In this document: positions 44,271 to 55,719 of the stretch, one piece after another | Position numbering within the stretch: the first letter of the stretch is position 1 | Layout of the letters: each line of letters opens with the position of its first letter | NCBI GenBank assembly: GCA_023678885.1 | Contig: CM042987.1 | Coordinates: forward strand, 30,962,927 to 31,026,926 | Source: Pogostemon cablin | Lineage: Eukaryota > Streptophyta > Magnoliopsida > Lamiales > Lamiaceae | Length of the DNA: 64,000 nt | Reading direction: 5' to 3' | Program-made: the position numbers and the translations under genes | The notes under the pieces: model-generated | Told to the model about the DNA's origin: nothing | Databases searched by the model: none | Seen by the model: only the letters and a program-made list of their open reading frames with translations

Positions 44271-45814
44271 ATGGCCGAGAGGAGGGTTAGATCCAGGAAT
44301 GAGGACTTCATTGTGATAACCGACCCTGCAGAGTTGGCTAATTTGGATGCGCAGTTGACTATAGAAGGAATCCATCTGGATGAGTTTGGGGTTGAGTTTG
44401 AGGATTATTGGGGAAAGTACGTGCTTCGTTGGCAAACGTTAACTCCAAAGATCAAGCCCACTCGTTTCCAAGACACAGAGACGATGAGGAATTAGGATTA
44501 GAGTAGGATTTAAGGAAGCTATTTCGCTTTGCTCAGATGGAAGCTTTCTTCGATAAGAGGCCACCAACCTACTACCATCTCACTGCCGAGTTTATGAGCA
44601 CTCTACAGGTGAAGAAGAATATGAATGGATTTTCTCGATGGGTGACTTTTCAGCTAGATAATGTGTTTAGGGAAAAGGTCCTATTGGCATTCTTGAATGA
44701 GTGATTTGGTTGCCCACCATGCGAATTTCATCGGAGCTTTTATGCAGGAGACACTTTCAACCAACAAGAATGGTGGTCAAGCTTAGCGAATGATGGAACT
44801 GAGAGAGCAGGATACGTCCCTAGTGCTTCAAAGGGGACGGCCATTCGAAATCCTGTGATGAGGTATTTAGAGAAGATCATCTCAAACACTATCTTGGGGA
44901 GGTTTGAAGGTGGATCAGTTGGAGAGAAGCAGCTCTACATCATGTATTGCATCTATAAGGAATTATCGCTTAATGTTGAAGCACACTTTGTGCAACATGT
45001 GGAGAGAGTTGCAAAAAGGCAAACATCTCAAGGTTTGATGCTTGGAGGGATGATTTCTATGATAGCTCAAGGATTGGGAGTTAATCTTGCAGGGATGGAG
45101 AACCGGATGGTTAGTGAAGGGTTGAACTACCAACAACTTATGAGGATGGAATTCTTAACTATGGTGGGGAATCAATACTGTTTGAGGCAGGAGAAGGGAA
45201 CTCCATTTCCCTTGCCAATGCCGGAGTTCACTACGGTGTATACGAGAAGAAGGTTTGCTAACTTGGCTATGGGAAGTGTGAACCATTCCAGAGTGGTGAG
45301 GGCTTTCTATAGAAGAAACAAGGATGAAATTGAAGAGGTTCTGAGGCAAGTTAGAGTTGTAGAGAATGATGAGCTAGCCAACTTGAGAGTAAAACCAGTG
45401 CCAATGGAGGGCGATGAGCAAGGAGAACAACCGGAGCAAGTGGAATTTGAGGAGCAGGGCCCTGATCCACCACAGTTTGAGGAAGAAGGGGCACAGCCAC
45501 CAGTGGGACCAGGCCAAGGAGATGAAAGGTGGAACTATATGAAGGATGAGGTGCGCGACATGAGACATGTGCAGCAGACTTATAGGGCACAGATTAGGAA
45601 GATTCGCGGGGTCCAGCAAGAGCATGGAAGGTACATTGAAGAGTTGAGAGCTGGACAACTTCGGAGGGAGTACTATGAGGAACGATCAAGGGTGCACTCC
45701 AACAACATGGAGGAGATGATAACCATGATGTTCAACTTCCAGTTTCCTGCAAACCCTCGTGCTTACATTCCGTGGAACGCCTATCATCCACCTCCTCCGC
45801 CTCCAGAACAATGA
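44271..45814 (+). pseudogene. Athila ORF-1 family protein (env position)
   Basis: The third ORF of Athila elements, located where an envelope gene would be. The frame starts MAERRVRSRNEDF at 44271 immediately after an acceptor-like TTATTTTGTAG, shifts near 44495, stops near 44703, and then is open from 44855 to 45814 (319 codons). The long open part holds EAHFVQHVERVAKRQTSQG and GLMLGGMISMIAQGLGVN, characteristic of the Athila ORF-1 family, then an acidic proline/glutamine linker and a predicted coiled coil ending in PPPPPPEQ. No signal peptide or membrane segment is visible, so envelope function is unsupported. Confidence 0.8.
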
Positions 45815-47426
45815 AGGGAGTATTTTGAGTGTTTGACACTTTTGTCCATTCATCTTAGCTATGATAGATTGTTGGAAGATTGTTTAGATTGACTTGATTT
45901 GATTCGATTGGATTGTGCTTAGATTGTTTGTTTTTGGGAGGTTTCATAATTTGGGATTTTTTTTATTTTTAGTTTTATGCGATTTTCTTTTTGTTATCTT
46001 GGTATTTTGGTTTGATTTTTCATTGTTTGGATGCGATGGAAAGTTGATCTTTATTGTTATGGATGTAATTTGATGTGTTGATACTTTTGATGGATGATTT
46101 GATTTATGCATGTTATATGTTTGTGTATTGTTTGTTGATTCCTTGATTAGTATGTGATGTTTGTTGCTATTTTATTTCTTGTTTAGGTTTGGTTTGGTGG
46201 TATGTTTCGGGAAAGAGTGAGTCATTTTTTAATATGAGCTATGATGCATTGCATGTGATGAGTGATGGCAAGCATTATTAATGGTTTCTACTTGTTGAAA
46301 TTGTGGCATGGATTAAATAACTTGTTCAATTTTGAGAAGCATGAAAGGTATTTAGGTTTCTTTTGGTCCAAGCAAAAGCTTGTGAGACTTGAGCCTCAAC
46401 CGTGCTTCCATGGTTAATTCTTGATGAGAGGATCGGTTGAACTTAGACAAACTAGAACTTGCTCATGGACTATAGGAACGAAGCCCGAATGGTTAAAATT
46501 TGTGAAATGATCTTAGGCCATCCTTGATGAATGAGTCATAGCCATAAATTTTCTTACCAAAAACATCATCCCTAGTAAGCCACTTTGAGCCTATGAGCCT
46601 ATTTCTTTATGATTTAAGCACAATACAAGTTTTGAAAACCCACGTGAGCCTTATATATATAACCTAAGTGTGGGTGATTGAGGAGATGATGGTTTACAAG
46701 GTTTGATGTGGGAATTATGCTAGAAAAGAAAGGAAGTGGTGAACAAGCAAGAAAAGGATGAGAAGAGCTCAAGCAATAATGTACATGCGACCTAAAAACA
46801 AGAAAAATGAGCAAATCAACAAAAATGTGCTCATGAAGATCAAAAGTTGAAAGAAAGGAAGCATGCAAATCAAAAGAAGCTCAAGAAATCTAAGAGATGA
46901 TAATAGAAGGTTTTTGTGAATAAAGATGAAAGTAAAGGAAGCTTGAAAGTGAAAAAGTTGAAGAAAGGAATCATCTCTTTAATTACTTACACTTAATTAG
47001 TTATTATTATCCAAAAGTTTCATACCTTACCAAAGAGCTTAAACATTACATCCAAAATTAAAGACATTTTTGATCACTTATTAAAACTAGGGTGGCTTGT
47101 GAACATAGTCCATGAGTAAGCCTATGGTGAGTCGGTTCTAACCGGTTGATGAGTGATGATAAAAACCTTATCATAAAGAGTGTTGAGTGAAAATTATAAT
47201 CTATGAGAGACTTGGATTGAAAGGGATTTGAGTACTCTAATGTCATTCTTAAGATTGAACTTGTTAATTTTTCATGTTATAAGTTTGATGATGTAGTGAT
47301 ACTTAATGTGATTTTGTAGTCCTTATTACTTGTGATATGTGGTGGTTTATGTTCATTAGTGTTTTCCTAGGTGAAAATTACTCCTCTTGTTTATCATTTT
47401 TATTGTTCGAGGATGAACAATACTTT
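45815..47426 (+). other. Athila 3' non-coding region
   Basis: About 1.6 kb between the third ORF and the purine tract. AT-rich with no ORF of note. Long 3' spacers are usual in Athila elements. Confidence 0.7.
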
Positions 47427-47439
47427 AAGTTTGGGGGGT
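47427..47439 (+). other. Athila polypurine tract
   Basis: AAGTTTGGGGGGT directly before the 3' LTR start TGATCGTAGTC. Confidence 0.85.
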
Positions 47440-47528
47440 TGATCGTAGTCATTTTCACCTAGATTTTAGTGTCTTTATTTGTGTATTTTCGGATATTTTT
47501 TCCCGTATTTTGTGTTAATTTTGGTGGA
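47440..47528 (+). repeat. 3' LTR of Athila, first part
   Basis: First 89 bp of the 3' LTR, matching 34816 onward. It is interrupted after GGTGGA. Confidence 0.88.
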
Positions 47529-50500
47529 GTTGTTGATTTTTTTTAGAATTTTCGAATGTTATTCGATCTTTCGAATTTTTTTGCAACTATCCAGGTGTTC
47601 TGTGTTTTTTTTTTGGGTGTCCCGTGATTTTCTGTCGTTGATTTTCGTCTCTTCGATATTTTTTTATCTCTTCTATGATGATGGTTTGTGTTGAGCTTTT
47701 ATGATTGAGAAGGTATTAAAGGTGAGGAAGTGAACTTGCAAAATTTGAAGAAGATTGAAATCAGGTTACTTCGTTCCTTATTCTAAAATTTCTGTGAGTT
47801 TTGAATTCTTATAAGTGATGAGCATGAGCTTTAATTTCTATGACTTGAATTTCATGGGGATCTTTGAGTTGTTATTTTTCATGCCTATGCTAAGATGTTG
47901 ATTATGATTAATAAGGGAAACATGCTTTAATTCTTAAGTACTTGAAATTCTTGATGTGCTTGTTATGATGTATGCTTAGCCTTGGAGAGTGCTCGTTCAT
48001 ACTATGAAAAAGCCAAGTGAGATTTGAGCCTTTAAATCATGATACATTGACGCATGATATTTTTATTTCTTGAGCGTATCGTTCTTGTGCGTGTATTCTA
48101 GAACTTGCCTTGAGTCTCCTTGAATATTCGAGAATAGTATAGTGGATTATGAAAATGATATTAGGCCATCTTTGATTTTTAGCCCATCTTTTTCCCTATA
48201 CTTTACCTGAATTCATTAAATCCTTAGTCAACCCGTTGAGCCTTGAAAAATCCATTCTTTGAATAACCCTTTGAACTTAATCAGTATTTGATTTTTCCTT
48301 GTGTTACTTGGATCAATTGAGTAATTGTTGAAGAGGTTAGAAGAAGAGTGTGAATTTGTTGGAGTTGAAAAGGATGATGAAGAAAGGAGGAGAAAAAGGA
48401 TATAAAAATCCTATTCAGTTGAAAAGAAAAATAAAAGGGAGAAAAAGAAAGAAAAGATGTAGTGCCCGAAACTGGTACCTCAAGAAAAAATAAAGGGAGA
48501 GAAAGAAAAAAATATTTGTGGGGTAGTGCACATACCCTTGATGCTGAAAGAAAAGAAGAAAATACTCTTTCATTCTTGTGGTTGAAGGAAAGAAATGAAT
48601 AATTTGGAGTTAAGGAGGAGTTGTACAAAAAATAAAGTGATAAGGAAGAATGAAAGATCGTGATAGATGGCCACTTGATTGATCCGAGTTTGTGTCACTT
48701 ATCCATATTTATCCTACCTTGTCCAAAGAGCCTACGTTACAACCAAATAAAAAGACCTTTTTGATTCATGATTTGCTAGCTACAAGTAAAAGGAGAGTTG
48801 AGACAATAGGTAAGCTTATTGTTACGCATGCACTTGAATTGAATTTGAGAGCAAAAATATATTTAACCCAAAGCGGTGTACACTTTATACACCATGAGCG
48901 TGAGAGTTACACTATATATGTTCGGTGAGCATAGGTGGATTGAGCACTTGAATTGGTGAAGTAATAGTCTTAACTTGCATGTTTTGAATGAATTGATACT
49001 TTTGAATTTGAAGTTATGTGAACCAAGTTAAGATTAATTACACAATTGAAGGCTTAATTGATGTTCGATCCTTATATTTGAACATGACTTTCCATCTCAT
49101 TATTCTCTTGGTTCGCCGTTACGTTGTTCGAGGACGAACAACAACTTAAGTTTGGGGGGTTTTGATGAGAGTGAAAATTCATGTATTTTTCGGGTCCAAA
49201 TTAATACCTCTTTGAGTGTTTAATTTCTATTATTTGCACAAATAATAATACTTTAAATTATTATTGACTAAAAGGTACTTGAGAGGTATTTTGCTGTGTT
49301 TTGATAGGAAAAATGATAAAAAATGCAAAGTTGTGATGAAGGGTGAACTTGTGTTACTTGCAAGCAAACAGACGTGCACATTCTATAATTTTTCTGTGTT
49401 TTTGTATAAGTACAAACTAATCGTGTGATATATGGTTGGAAAGCTACGGAAGAGAGGAACGCGTGGTCGCAAGAATTACCTCAATCGGAGTTCGAATGAA
49501 AAAGTTATGAATTAAATGGTGAGATCGTACAGCAGTAGACGGGATTTTCTAATTTTCCTAAAATTTGGCCCATTATATGCAACCCAATTGGAATGAATTG
49601 CCACCAGCCCACCAAGAATCATGCAGAACTTATTAAGAATAAAGGTGGGCCATGCAGACAATTGAAAAGCAACTTAAGTGGCAAGGGCATGTGAGCTTGA
49701 TTAAGTGGGCCATGCTTATGCCATTTCAATGTGAATTGATAAGGTGAGAAGGAGAGCCATCAAGCTTATAATGGTGGGCTTTGTTCAATTATTTATTGAA
49801 AGCCCAACTATCAGAATTAGGCAATTTAATTCCGAATACGGCGTCAACATTATAAAAAGGTAGGATTCTTGCTCGCTATCTGCGGAACACCCCTCACGCC
49901 CAGAAAGCCATACACACGCCCAAATCCATCCCATCTTCCATCATCTACCCACCGGAGACGGAGATTTCGACGGAGATAAAGATTAAAGAGACGGAGTCCT
50001 CCAAAAGGGTTCTTTATTTTTAATTATTTATTTTTGTTATTTTAGCACAATGATTAGGGTTTATTACATCTTTGTGATTTGCCCCCATAAATCCATGGGC
50101 TAAGCTTCTTTGTTGGTAATGTTAGGGCTTAATACAGTTTTGACTATGTGATTTGATTTTGCCCTAAATTTGGATTGATTATTCTGCAGATTGTTTATTT
50201 CCTTATTGAAGATGATATTTTGAGACTTCATATTATTGTGTTTTTGGGTTTTGATTCCTTTAATTGTTATTGACGGTATCACTGATTGATAGTTAATAGG
50301 ATTCTTAATTTCTTCATAATAATTGTTGTTTCCTGTGACAGTCTTAGGGGATTGGCCTATAATACCTAAGAGTGTTAGACAATCAATTTGGAATATTAAT
50401 TACTTGGTAAAACATCATTATTAGGTAATTAATAAGGAGACAAAAGGGTTAACAATCGCGTACCTAGAAAGGAAAGTCTAGTGCTCTAGCCTTAATTGGA

Positions 50501-50955
50501 ATTTAGCATGAAGTACCTATAGAGGGAGAGGGAGTTAATTTCTTATTGATCCTAGGATTTTCAGCTCATTATAAGTGTTAGATCCTACCCGATCAAGGTG
50601 ATTTAACTAGGCTTAGTGATCCTCTTATAAACGTCTGCATGTAATTAATTTGGGTCTAGGTAAATTAGTCACATAGTTAAACTGTTTGTCCGAGCATTAC
50701 CAATTCTCCATTCTTGAATTTCAAATCGTTTTCTCTGCTTGATTTATTTTATTTGCATTAGTTTAATTATTTACTTTTACTTTTTATTAGATAATTAATT
50801 ATCTTTTCCAAAAACCCCCAGATTTGTCTTACATTGGAATTATCAGATAGAATTACTTGTTAAATTTATAACTATCTTGTGGGAATGATATTTCACTTGG
50901 TCACGCGCACTACAATCAATCCCTTATACTTGAGGGTAAAAGAAAATAGCGATCA
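47529..50955 (+). mobile_element. 5'-truncated Athila-like element, family B
   Basis: Internal 3' region (47529-49162, non-coding, AT-rich), purine tract TTTGGGGGGTTT (49151-49162), then a complete family B LTR (49163-50955, 1793 bp, TGATGAGAG...GCGATCA). The word GTGGA stands at both junctions (47524-47528, 50956-50960), compatible with a 5-bp TSD. The 5' LTR and coding region are missing, so the 5' side must have been deleted. It interrupts the Athila 3' LTR and is therefore younger. Confidence 0.8.
49163..50955 (+). repeat. Family B LTR
   Basis: 1793 bp. It aligns along its length with the solo LTR at 30578-33885 once the MULE in the latter is removed. Confidence 0.9.
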
Positions 50956-52630
50956 GTGGAGTTATTGTTACTTTGAAGAATGTGGTATAAATTGATAGAA
51001 TTGTGTAAATAGATTTAAATATGTGCAAAACAGGTTAAGAAATGGACAAAAATAGAGTTGGGAGCGAAAGGAAGACGGAAGAACAGGCCATGTTAGTACA
51101 CGGGCCGTATGCGGAACACGGCCCTGTAACCACTAGCCGTGTAGCGTCGTCAGAACTAGCTGCTCGTCCAGGAAGATGATCGTGCGTTGGTGCACGGGTC
51201 GTGCGTCATTGCACGTCCCGTGTGCGGAGCACGGCCCTGTAAGAAGAAGCCATGTATTGTCATCAGAAAATGCTACAAGGCTATGACCATGGCCATGCAG
51301 CGCAACTCGAGCCGTATCCAGAAGCACGCACAACACGCCGAAGTAGGTGTGCCCTACACGGGCCGTGTGCTGCTGCACGGGCCGTGTAGGTGCAAAATCC
51401 TGTGTAATTTTTAGAATGTTCCAAAAGCTTCTAGAAGGTCCATAAGTGATATAAAATCATGACTTGTGCGAAATTTGGAGGGGGAATTCATTGAAGATCA
51501 GATTGGAGCAGTTACACACACTAAAACACCACATTTCCTCACACACTAGATCCAAAATCCATCTCTACCATCTAGATCCATCAAACCACCATTTGATTTA
51601 TATTTTCAATCCATAAAACCTTCATCCCATCCATCCTACCACCATTTGAGAAGATTGGAGCATCAATTATTGAAGGAGTTGATCAATTGAAGAGGAGGAA
51701 AGCTTTTCTTATGCAAGGGAAGCAAATCTACTTTCCAATTGTTAATTTTCTTCTTATTATGGCTCAAATGGAGTAAAGCTTGATTTGTAATGAATTAATC
51801 ACCATGTTTAGTGGCTAGTTTTATAGTATGGCTAGTCATATGAGTGGTTGAGGGGAAGAGTTAGATATGTAAAACTTGAGTAGTGATTTGAATTGATTTG
51901 TAGATTTTCTTCTATGATATATCAATCATGTTTCATTTCAATGTATGTGTAACTAAATTCTCTATTCATTATATTAGGATGACCATTCCAAAGTTGTGAG
52001 TGAAGCTTTAATTGAATCATATATTGAGTTATGCATGCAAGTTAGCATAAGGGGAGGTAAGTCATACCCTCCTTAGACTTAGAACATTCATAGAGGGACA
52101 CTTAAGTAATTGAGTGAAAAAAACCAACTTATGATCATAGTACCTTAAGGGAATTGAGATTAAGACCAATCTTAGGAGACTTAGACTTGTAAAAGAGTCG
52201 AGAACCTAGTTGCCTTGGCCATAGGGACTAGAGGTAAATTTGTGATTGCTTTTAATCCACAAGTTAATGAGAATTACTATGAATGGTTTTGTATTTCTAG
52301 CTCAAGTTTCAACTATAAGTATGATTAGCCCTGCTCTCTTCTCAAGTGTATTCTACATCCATTCCATTAATCATTTGCTCGTTATTTGATAATTTACTTA
52401 GCTAGTTTACATTCTAGTTACTTGAGTAGAATCTTAAGCATTAGTTTTAATACCAAACCTTCAAACATATTATCTTTACAAAGCATCAATCGATGAACAA
52501 TTCGGATACTAGCCAATATTTACTTTCCCTTGGGACGACAATCTTATAAATTTTACACTTGGTCACGCGTATACAACAACGGTAGAGTACACTTGCTCTT
52601 GACATTTTACTAAAAATGCGACTATGTTCA
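50956..52630 (+). repeat. 3' LTR of Athila, second part
   Basis: Resumes GTGGAGTTATTGTTACTTTG and ends TATGTTCA. It carries the same palindrome-rich tandem units (51095-51400) as the 5' LTR. Scattered differences from the 5' LTR (several per hundred bases by eye) show it is older than the Copia element at 12.3 kb. Confidence 0.9.
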
Positions 52631-52635
52631 ATATT

Positions 52636-52679
52636 AAATATTATTTATCTCACCTCATTACATATTGATTTATTTTATC
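52636..52679. mobile_element. Stowaway MITE, middle part
   Basis: Short piece of the MITE begun at 34667, between the Athila and hAT insertions. It ends in the hAT target site ATTTTATC. Confidence 0.7.
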
Positions 52680-53927
52680 TAGGGGTGTACGGATCGTGAT
52701 TCGGTACGAATTTTTAAAAAATCTGTATCGAAATTTGGATTGAATTTTTTCAAAAAGAAAATCCGATATTGAATCCGTGAAGAAAAAATTAGATACTGAA
52801 TCCGTACCGAATTCGGTTCGGTTCGAAATGGATTTTCGAGAAAATAGATTTTGATGGTGCGGAGCGGATCGCAGTGGATCGGGGTGGATTTCTCATGAGA
52901 AACGGAGTTTTGCACATATAAATACTTAGAAAAATATCAATTAAATAAAAAAAACTCAATTTCTCATATCCAAATAAGAAGAGATGACTTTTAAATAAAA
53001 AATTATACTCGAATTGATGAAAAGTGAGAGTGGTGCATTGCATTATTTCATAAACAATTCATATTATAAATAAATAATGATAAACTTATAATGAAAAGTG
53101 ATAATATATTTAATAAAAATTAATAATTATTTAAAAAATATAAAATAATCTTACATAAGACAACCTCATGTGTTGCCCTAAAAAATAATAGTACTAAGAT
53201 AAAGAAAATTTATAATTTTAGATTTTTTTTTAAACCTTTAACTTTAAATTTAAGGTGTATTTCAATTAAAGTCTATCTAATAATATTTTAAACACAAATA
53301 TGGATTTTCATTTAATTTTTGCATTTTATCTTTATTAAATAAATACAAAATATAATAATTATTTATTAAGTTTACGACTGAATTTAGACTTTAGAGATAC
53401 CGTTTACTTTATTCATTATGTTATCTGAAATAATACTTTGAACTTTTAACATATTATTTAATTTATTTCCTATTTTTTTAGAAATTTATTTTACTTTATG
53501 AAATATATATTTTCTAATATACAGTAATAAATAAATATTTAGACCATTAGATATATTTTTAAATTAATTATAACCATTAGACCATTATATTATAACTAAT
53601 TTTAATTTATTAATTATGATTACATTATAATTAGTAGAGTACAATTAATAAATTCATCACATGTAAAGTATAAACTATAAATAATAAGATAAATATATTA
53701 TATATAATTTTAATGCATAATTTAAATTCGGTTTTTGGTACGATTCGGTTCGGTTAAATCCAATATTTGGTACGGGAAAAAAGAAAATAGCCAAGTCCGT
53801 ACCAAACGAAAAATCGGTTCGTTAGATTGGAAAAAGTAAAAAAGTCAACGGTTTTTTTCGGTTCGGGATTAATTCGATGCGATTTCGGTACGGTTTCGGT
53901 TAAATCCAATATACGTGCACACTCCTA
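52680..53927. mobile_element. hAT element, non-autonomous, 1.25 kb
   Basis: Ends TAGGGGTGTAC and GTGCACACTCCTA. A perfect 8-bp TSD ATTTTATC (52672-52679, 53928-53935) is diagnostic of hAT. Both subterminal regions are packed with CGGTTCGG, TCGGTACG and AATTCGG words in either orientation. The interior is AT-rich without a transposase. Confidence 0.9.
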
Positions 53928-53935
53928 ATTTTATC

Positions 53936-53988
53936 TCTTAATCTATGTGCAAAAAGTAATCGTAAATATTACTGTGGTATGGAGGGAG
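53936..53988. mobile_element. Stowaway MITE, right part
   Basis: Ends TATGGAGGGAG followed by TA, the inverted counterpart of 34667. Confidence 0.75.
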
Positions 53989-53990
53989 TA

Positions 53991-54363
53991 TTTAACTTAC
54001 TTTTGGGGTAATTTTGTACTATTTTTTATGATAAATAAATTATAAAGTATGTAATGCGTGCAAAATTTTGAAAACAACTTTGAAATTAAATTGTATTATA
54101 AAATTATTAGATTTGTTGTTTTTATTTATAAGAGCGTAAATGTGAGAGATGAGAGAAAATAAAAGAAAATATAAATCGAAAACAAAGAATTGAAAGGTAC
54201 GTGGGTGTTAATTATAGGAGATTAATAAGATTTACAAGTTTATATATAAGGGTGTTTTTGAAAATGTAGGTATGAATTTTTAAATTTTAAACTTGAATTA
54301 TAAAACCTAAAACATAGTCTTAAAGTTTGAGCAAGTCTTAAATTTAAACTTAATTATAAATTT
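53991..54363. other. AT-rich intergenic, nothing recognised
   Basis: No ORF or element ends seen. Confidence 0.6.
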
Positions 54364-54772
54364 GGTGCGTTTGACAACAATACTTAAAAGTAGGGATTAA
54401 TTTACCATTTTTCAAATGTAAGAAGTAATTTGTAATAGGAGTAAAGTTTGTATTAATTTGAAGGTAATTGTATGCCTCTCGAACTTTTGATCACGTGTTT
54501 TTCCCTTCTTGACCAGTTTAAGTGAATTAAAAATTTGTTTAGTCCTACGAACGGCCCAACCGTGGCAGATCGGACGGCGAAACTGTGGAGGCTGGCGTTC
54601 TCAATTTTTTAAATTTGTGGCACGATAGGTGGCCGAAGTTCTTGTTTCTAATTAATTGGGTTAATTGTAAAAAAAAAAAATCATGAACTTTACTCCTATT
54701 ACAAATTAATCCTCACCTTTGAGACATTGAAAAAAAAAACCATCACCTTTAAGTATTGTTGCAAAACGCTAT
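54364..54772. mobile_element. Inverted-repeat element, ~0.4 kb
   Basis: Imperfect ~100-bp inverted repeats: 54364-54465, with CAACAATACTTAAAAGTA and ACTTTACTCC on the complement, pair with 54680-54772. The loop is slightly GC-richer. It may be a small MULE derivative; no TSD was identified. Confidence 0.55.
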
Positions 54773-55460
54773 ACACTTTTCTATTTTGATCCGTCTCAAA
54801 ACAAAGTAATCGGTAAATGAAAGTAAAAAATTTTGAGAACTAATATTTTTTATTTAATAGTAATAGTTCATATCTTTAAAGAGTAATTTTTTAAGTATTA
54901 TAAAGTAATTGGTAAACCAGGGTACACGTATAAACCCGATTCACACTAATTTTTTTTAAAAAAAATATTAGCAGAATTATGAAAAAAAATAATGCATAAA
55001 AATTTTATTAGAAGTAATATTTTTCAGTTAAAAAAGTTTAATCTGAGTGGAATTCTGAATGCAAGGAATAATTTAGCTAGAGTAAAACTATTTATTAAAA
55101 ATATTATTTTATTTCGATTCCATAAAATGAGTTCACAATTTTTTTTCTACCATTAAAATTTTAAAAGTCCCGTAAGTATTTCAGCCCTCACAATTTAACT
55201 GTTGTTTGTACTTGCAAATAAAAATAATGGGATACGAAATCAGTGAAGTCAAATTAGGTAGTTTTACAGGAGATCAAAACACATATTTAGAATTGGTGAA
55301 AGTTAAAAAGGAAGGGTCGAAAAAGGATGTTAGTTTCTCGGAAAAATTACTCATACGTACACACTTTGTACCCATAATTACTATGAGGTATATTGATTTA
55401 AAATATTAAAGTAAAATACCAAATATAACCCTAAACTCATACATTTTTAAACCACAAACC
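54773..55460. other. AT-rich intergenic, nothing recognised
   Basis: One 67-codon ORF (55206-55409) is present but has no supporting feature. Confidence 0.55.
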
Positions 55461-55464
55461 CTAA

Positions 55465-55645
55465 ATACTCACCCACCACCGAACCACCGCCGCCGGACAG
55501 TCGCCAGAAAAGTTGTCGGACCGCCGCTGCCGCTGCCAGAGCTTCGCCGACTGGTCGCCGGAGCACTGCCGGACCACCGGCCGCCCGCCGGAAAGTTTCC
55601 GGACCACCGCCGCTGCCACTGGAGCTCTGCCGGACCACCACACTT
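55465..55645. repeat. GC-rich CCGGACCACCGCCG repeat block
   Basis: About 180 bp of GC-rich DNA in AT-rich surroundings, with repeated GCCGGACCACC and GCCGCTGCC words, followed by tandem TGCACACTTTTTTT units (55646-55700). Open frames run through it on both strands as a result of composition. Either a low-complexity repeat or a gene-derived fragment. Confidence 0.55.
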
Positions 55646-55719
55646 TTTTGCTGCACACTTTTTTTTTACTGCACACACTTTTTTTACTACACACTTTTGC
55701 TGCACCCAAATATTTATGC

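Larger units (their letters stand above)
34816..52630 (+). mobile_element. Athila-type Ty3/Gypsy retrotransposon, 17.8 kb
   Basis: LTRs 34816-36570 and 47440-52630 (the latter split by an insertion), primer site TGGCGCC... directly after the 5' LTR, gag, pol (protease-RT-RNase H-integrase), a third ORF of the Athila ORF-1 family and a TTTGGGGGG purine tract. The flanking 5-bp words ACATT and ATATT differ at one base. RT motifs (VFMDDFSVYG) and the extra ORF identify the Athila lineage. All ORFs are interrupted. It is inserted in a Stowaway MITE. Confidence 0.92.

Noticed and set aside
44271..45814. Reading the Athila third ORF as a retroviral envelope gene
   Set aside because: No signal peptide, membrane segment or fusion-like region; it matches the Athila ORF-1 family instead.
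48281..48628. 115-codon minus-strand ORF
   Set aside because: Antisense of A/G-rich non-coding interior of the truncated Athila-like element.
55206..55409. 67-codon plus-strand ORF
   Set aside because: No motif, no promoter context, AT-rich composition; chance ORF.
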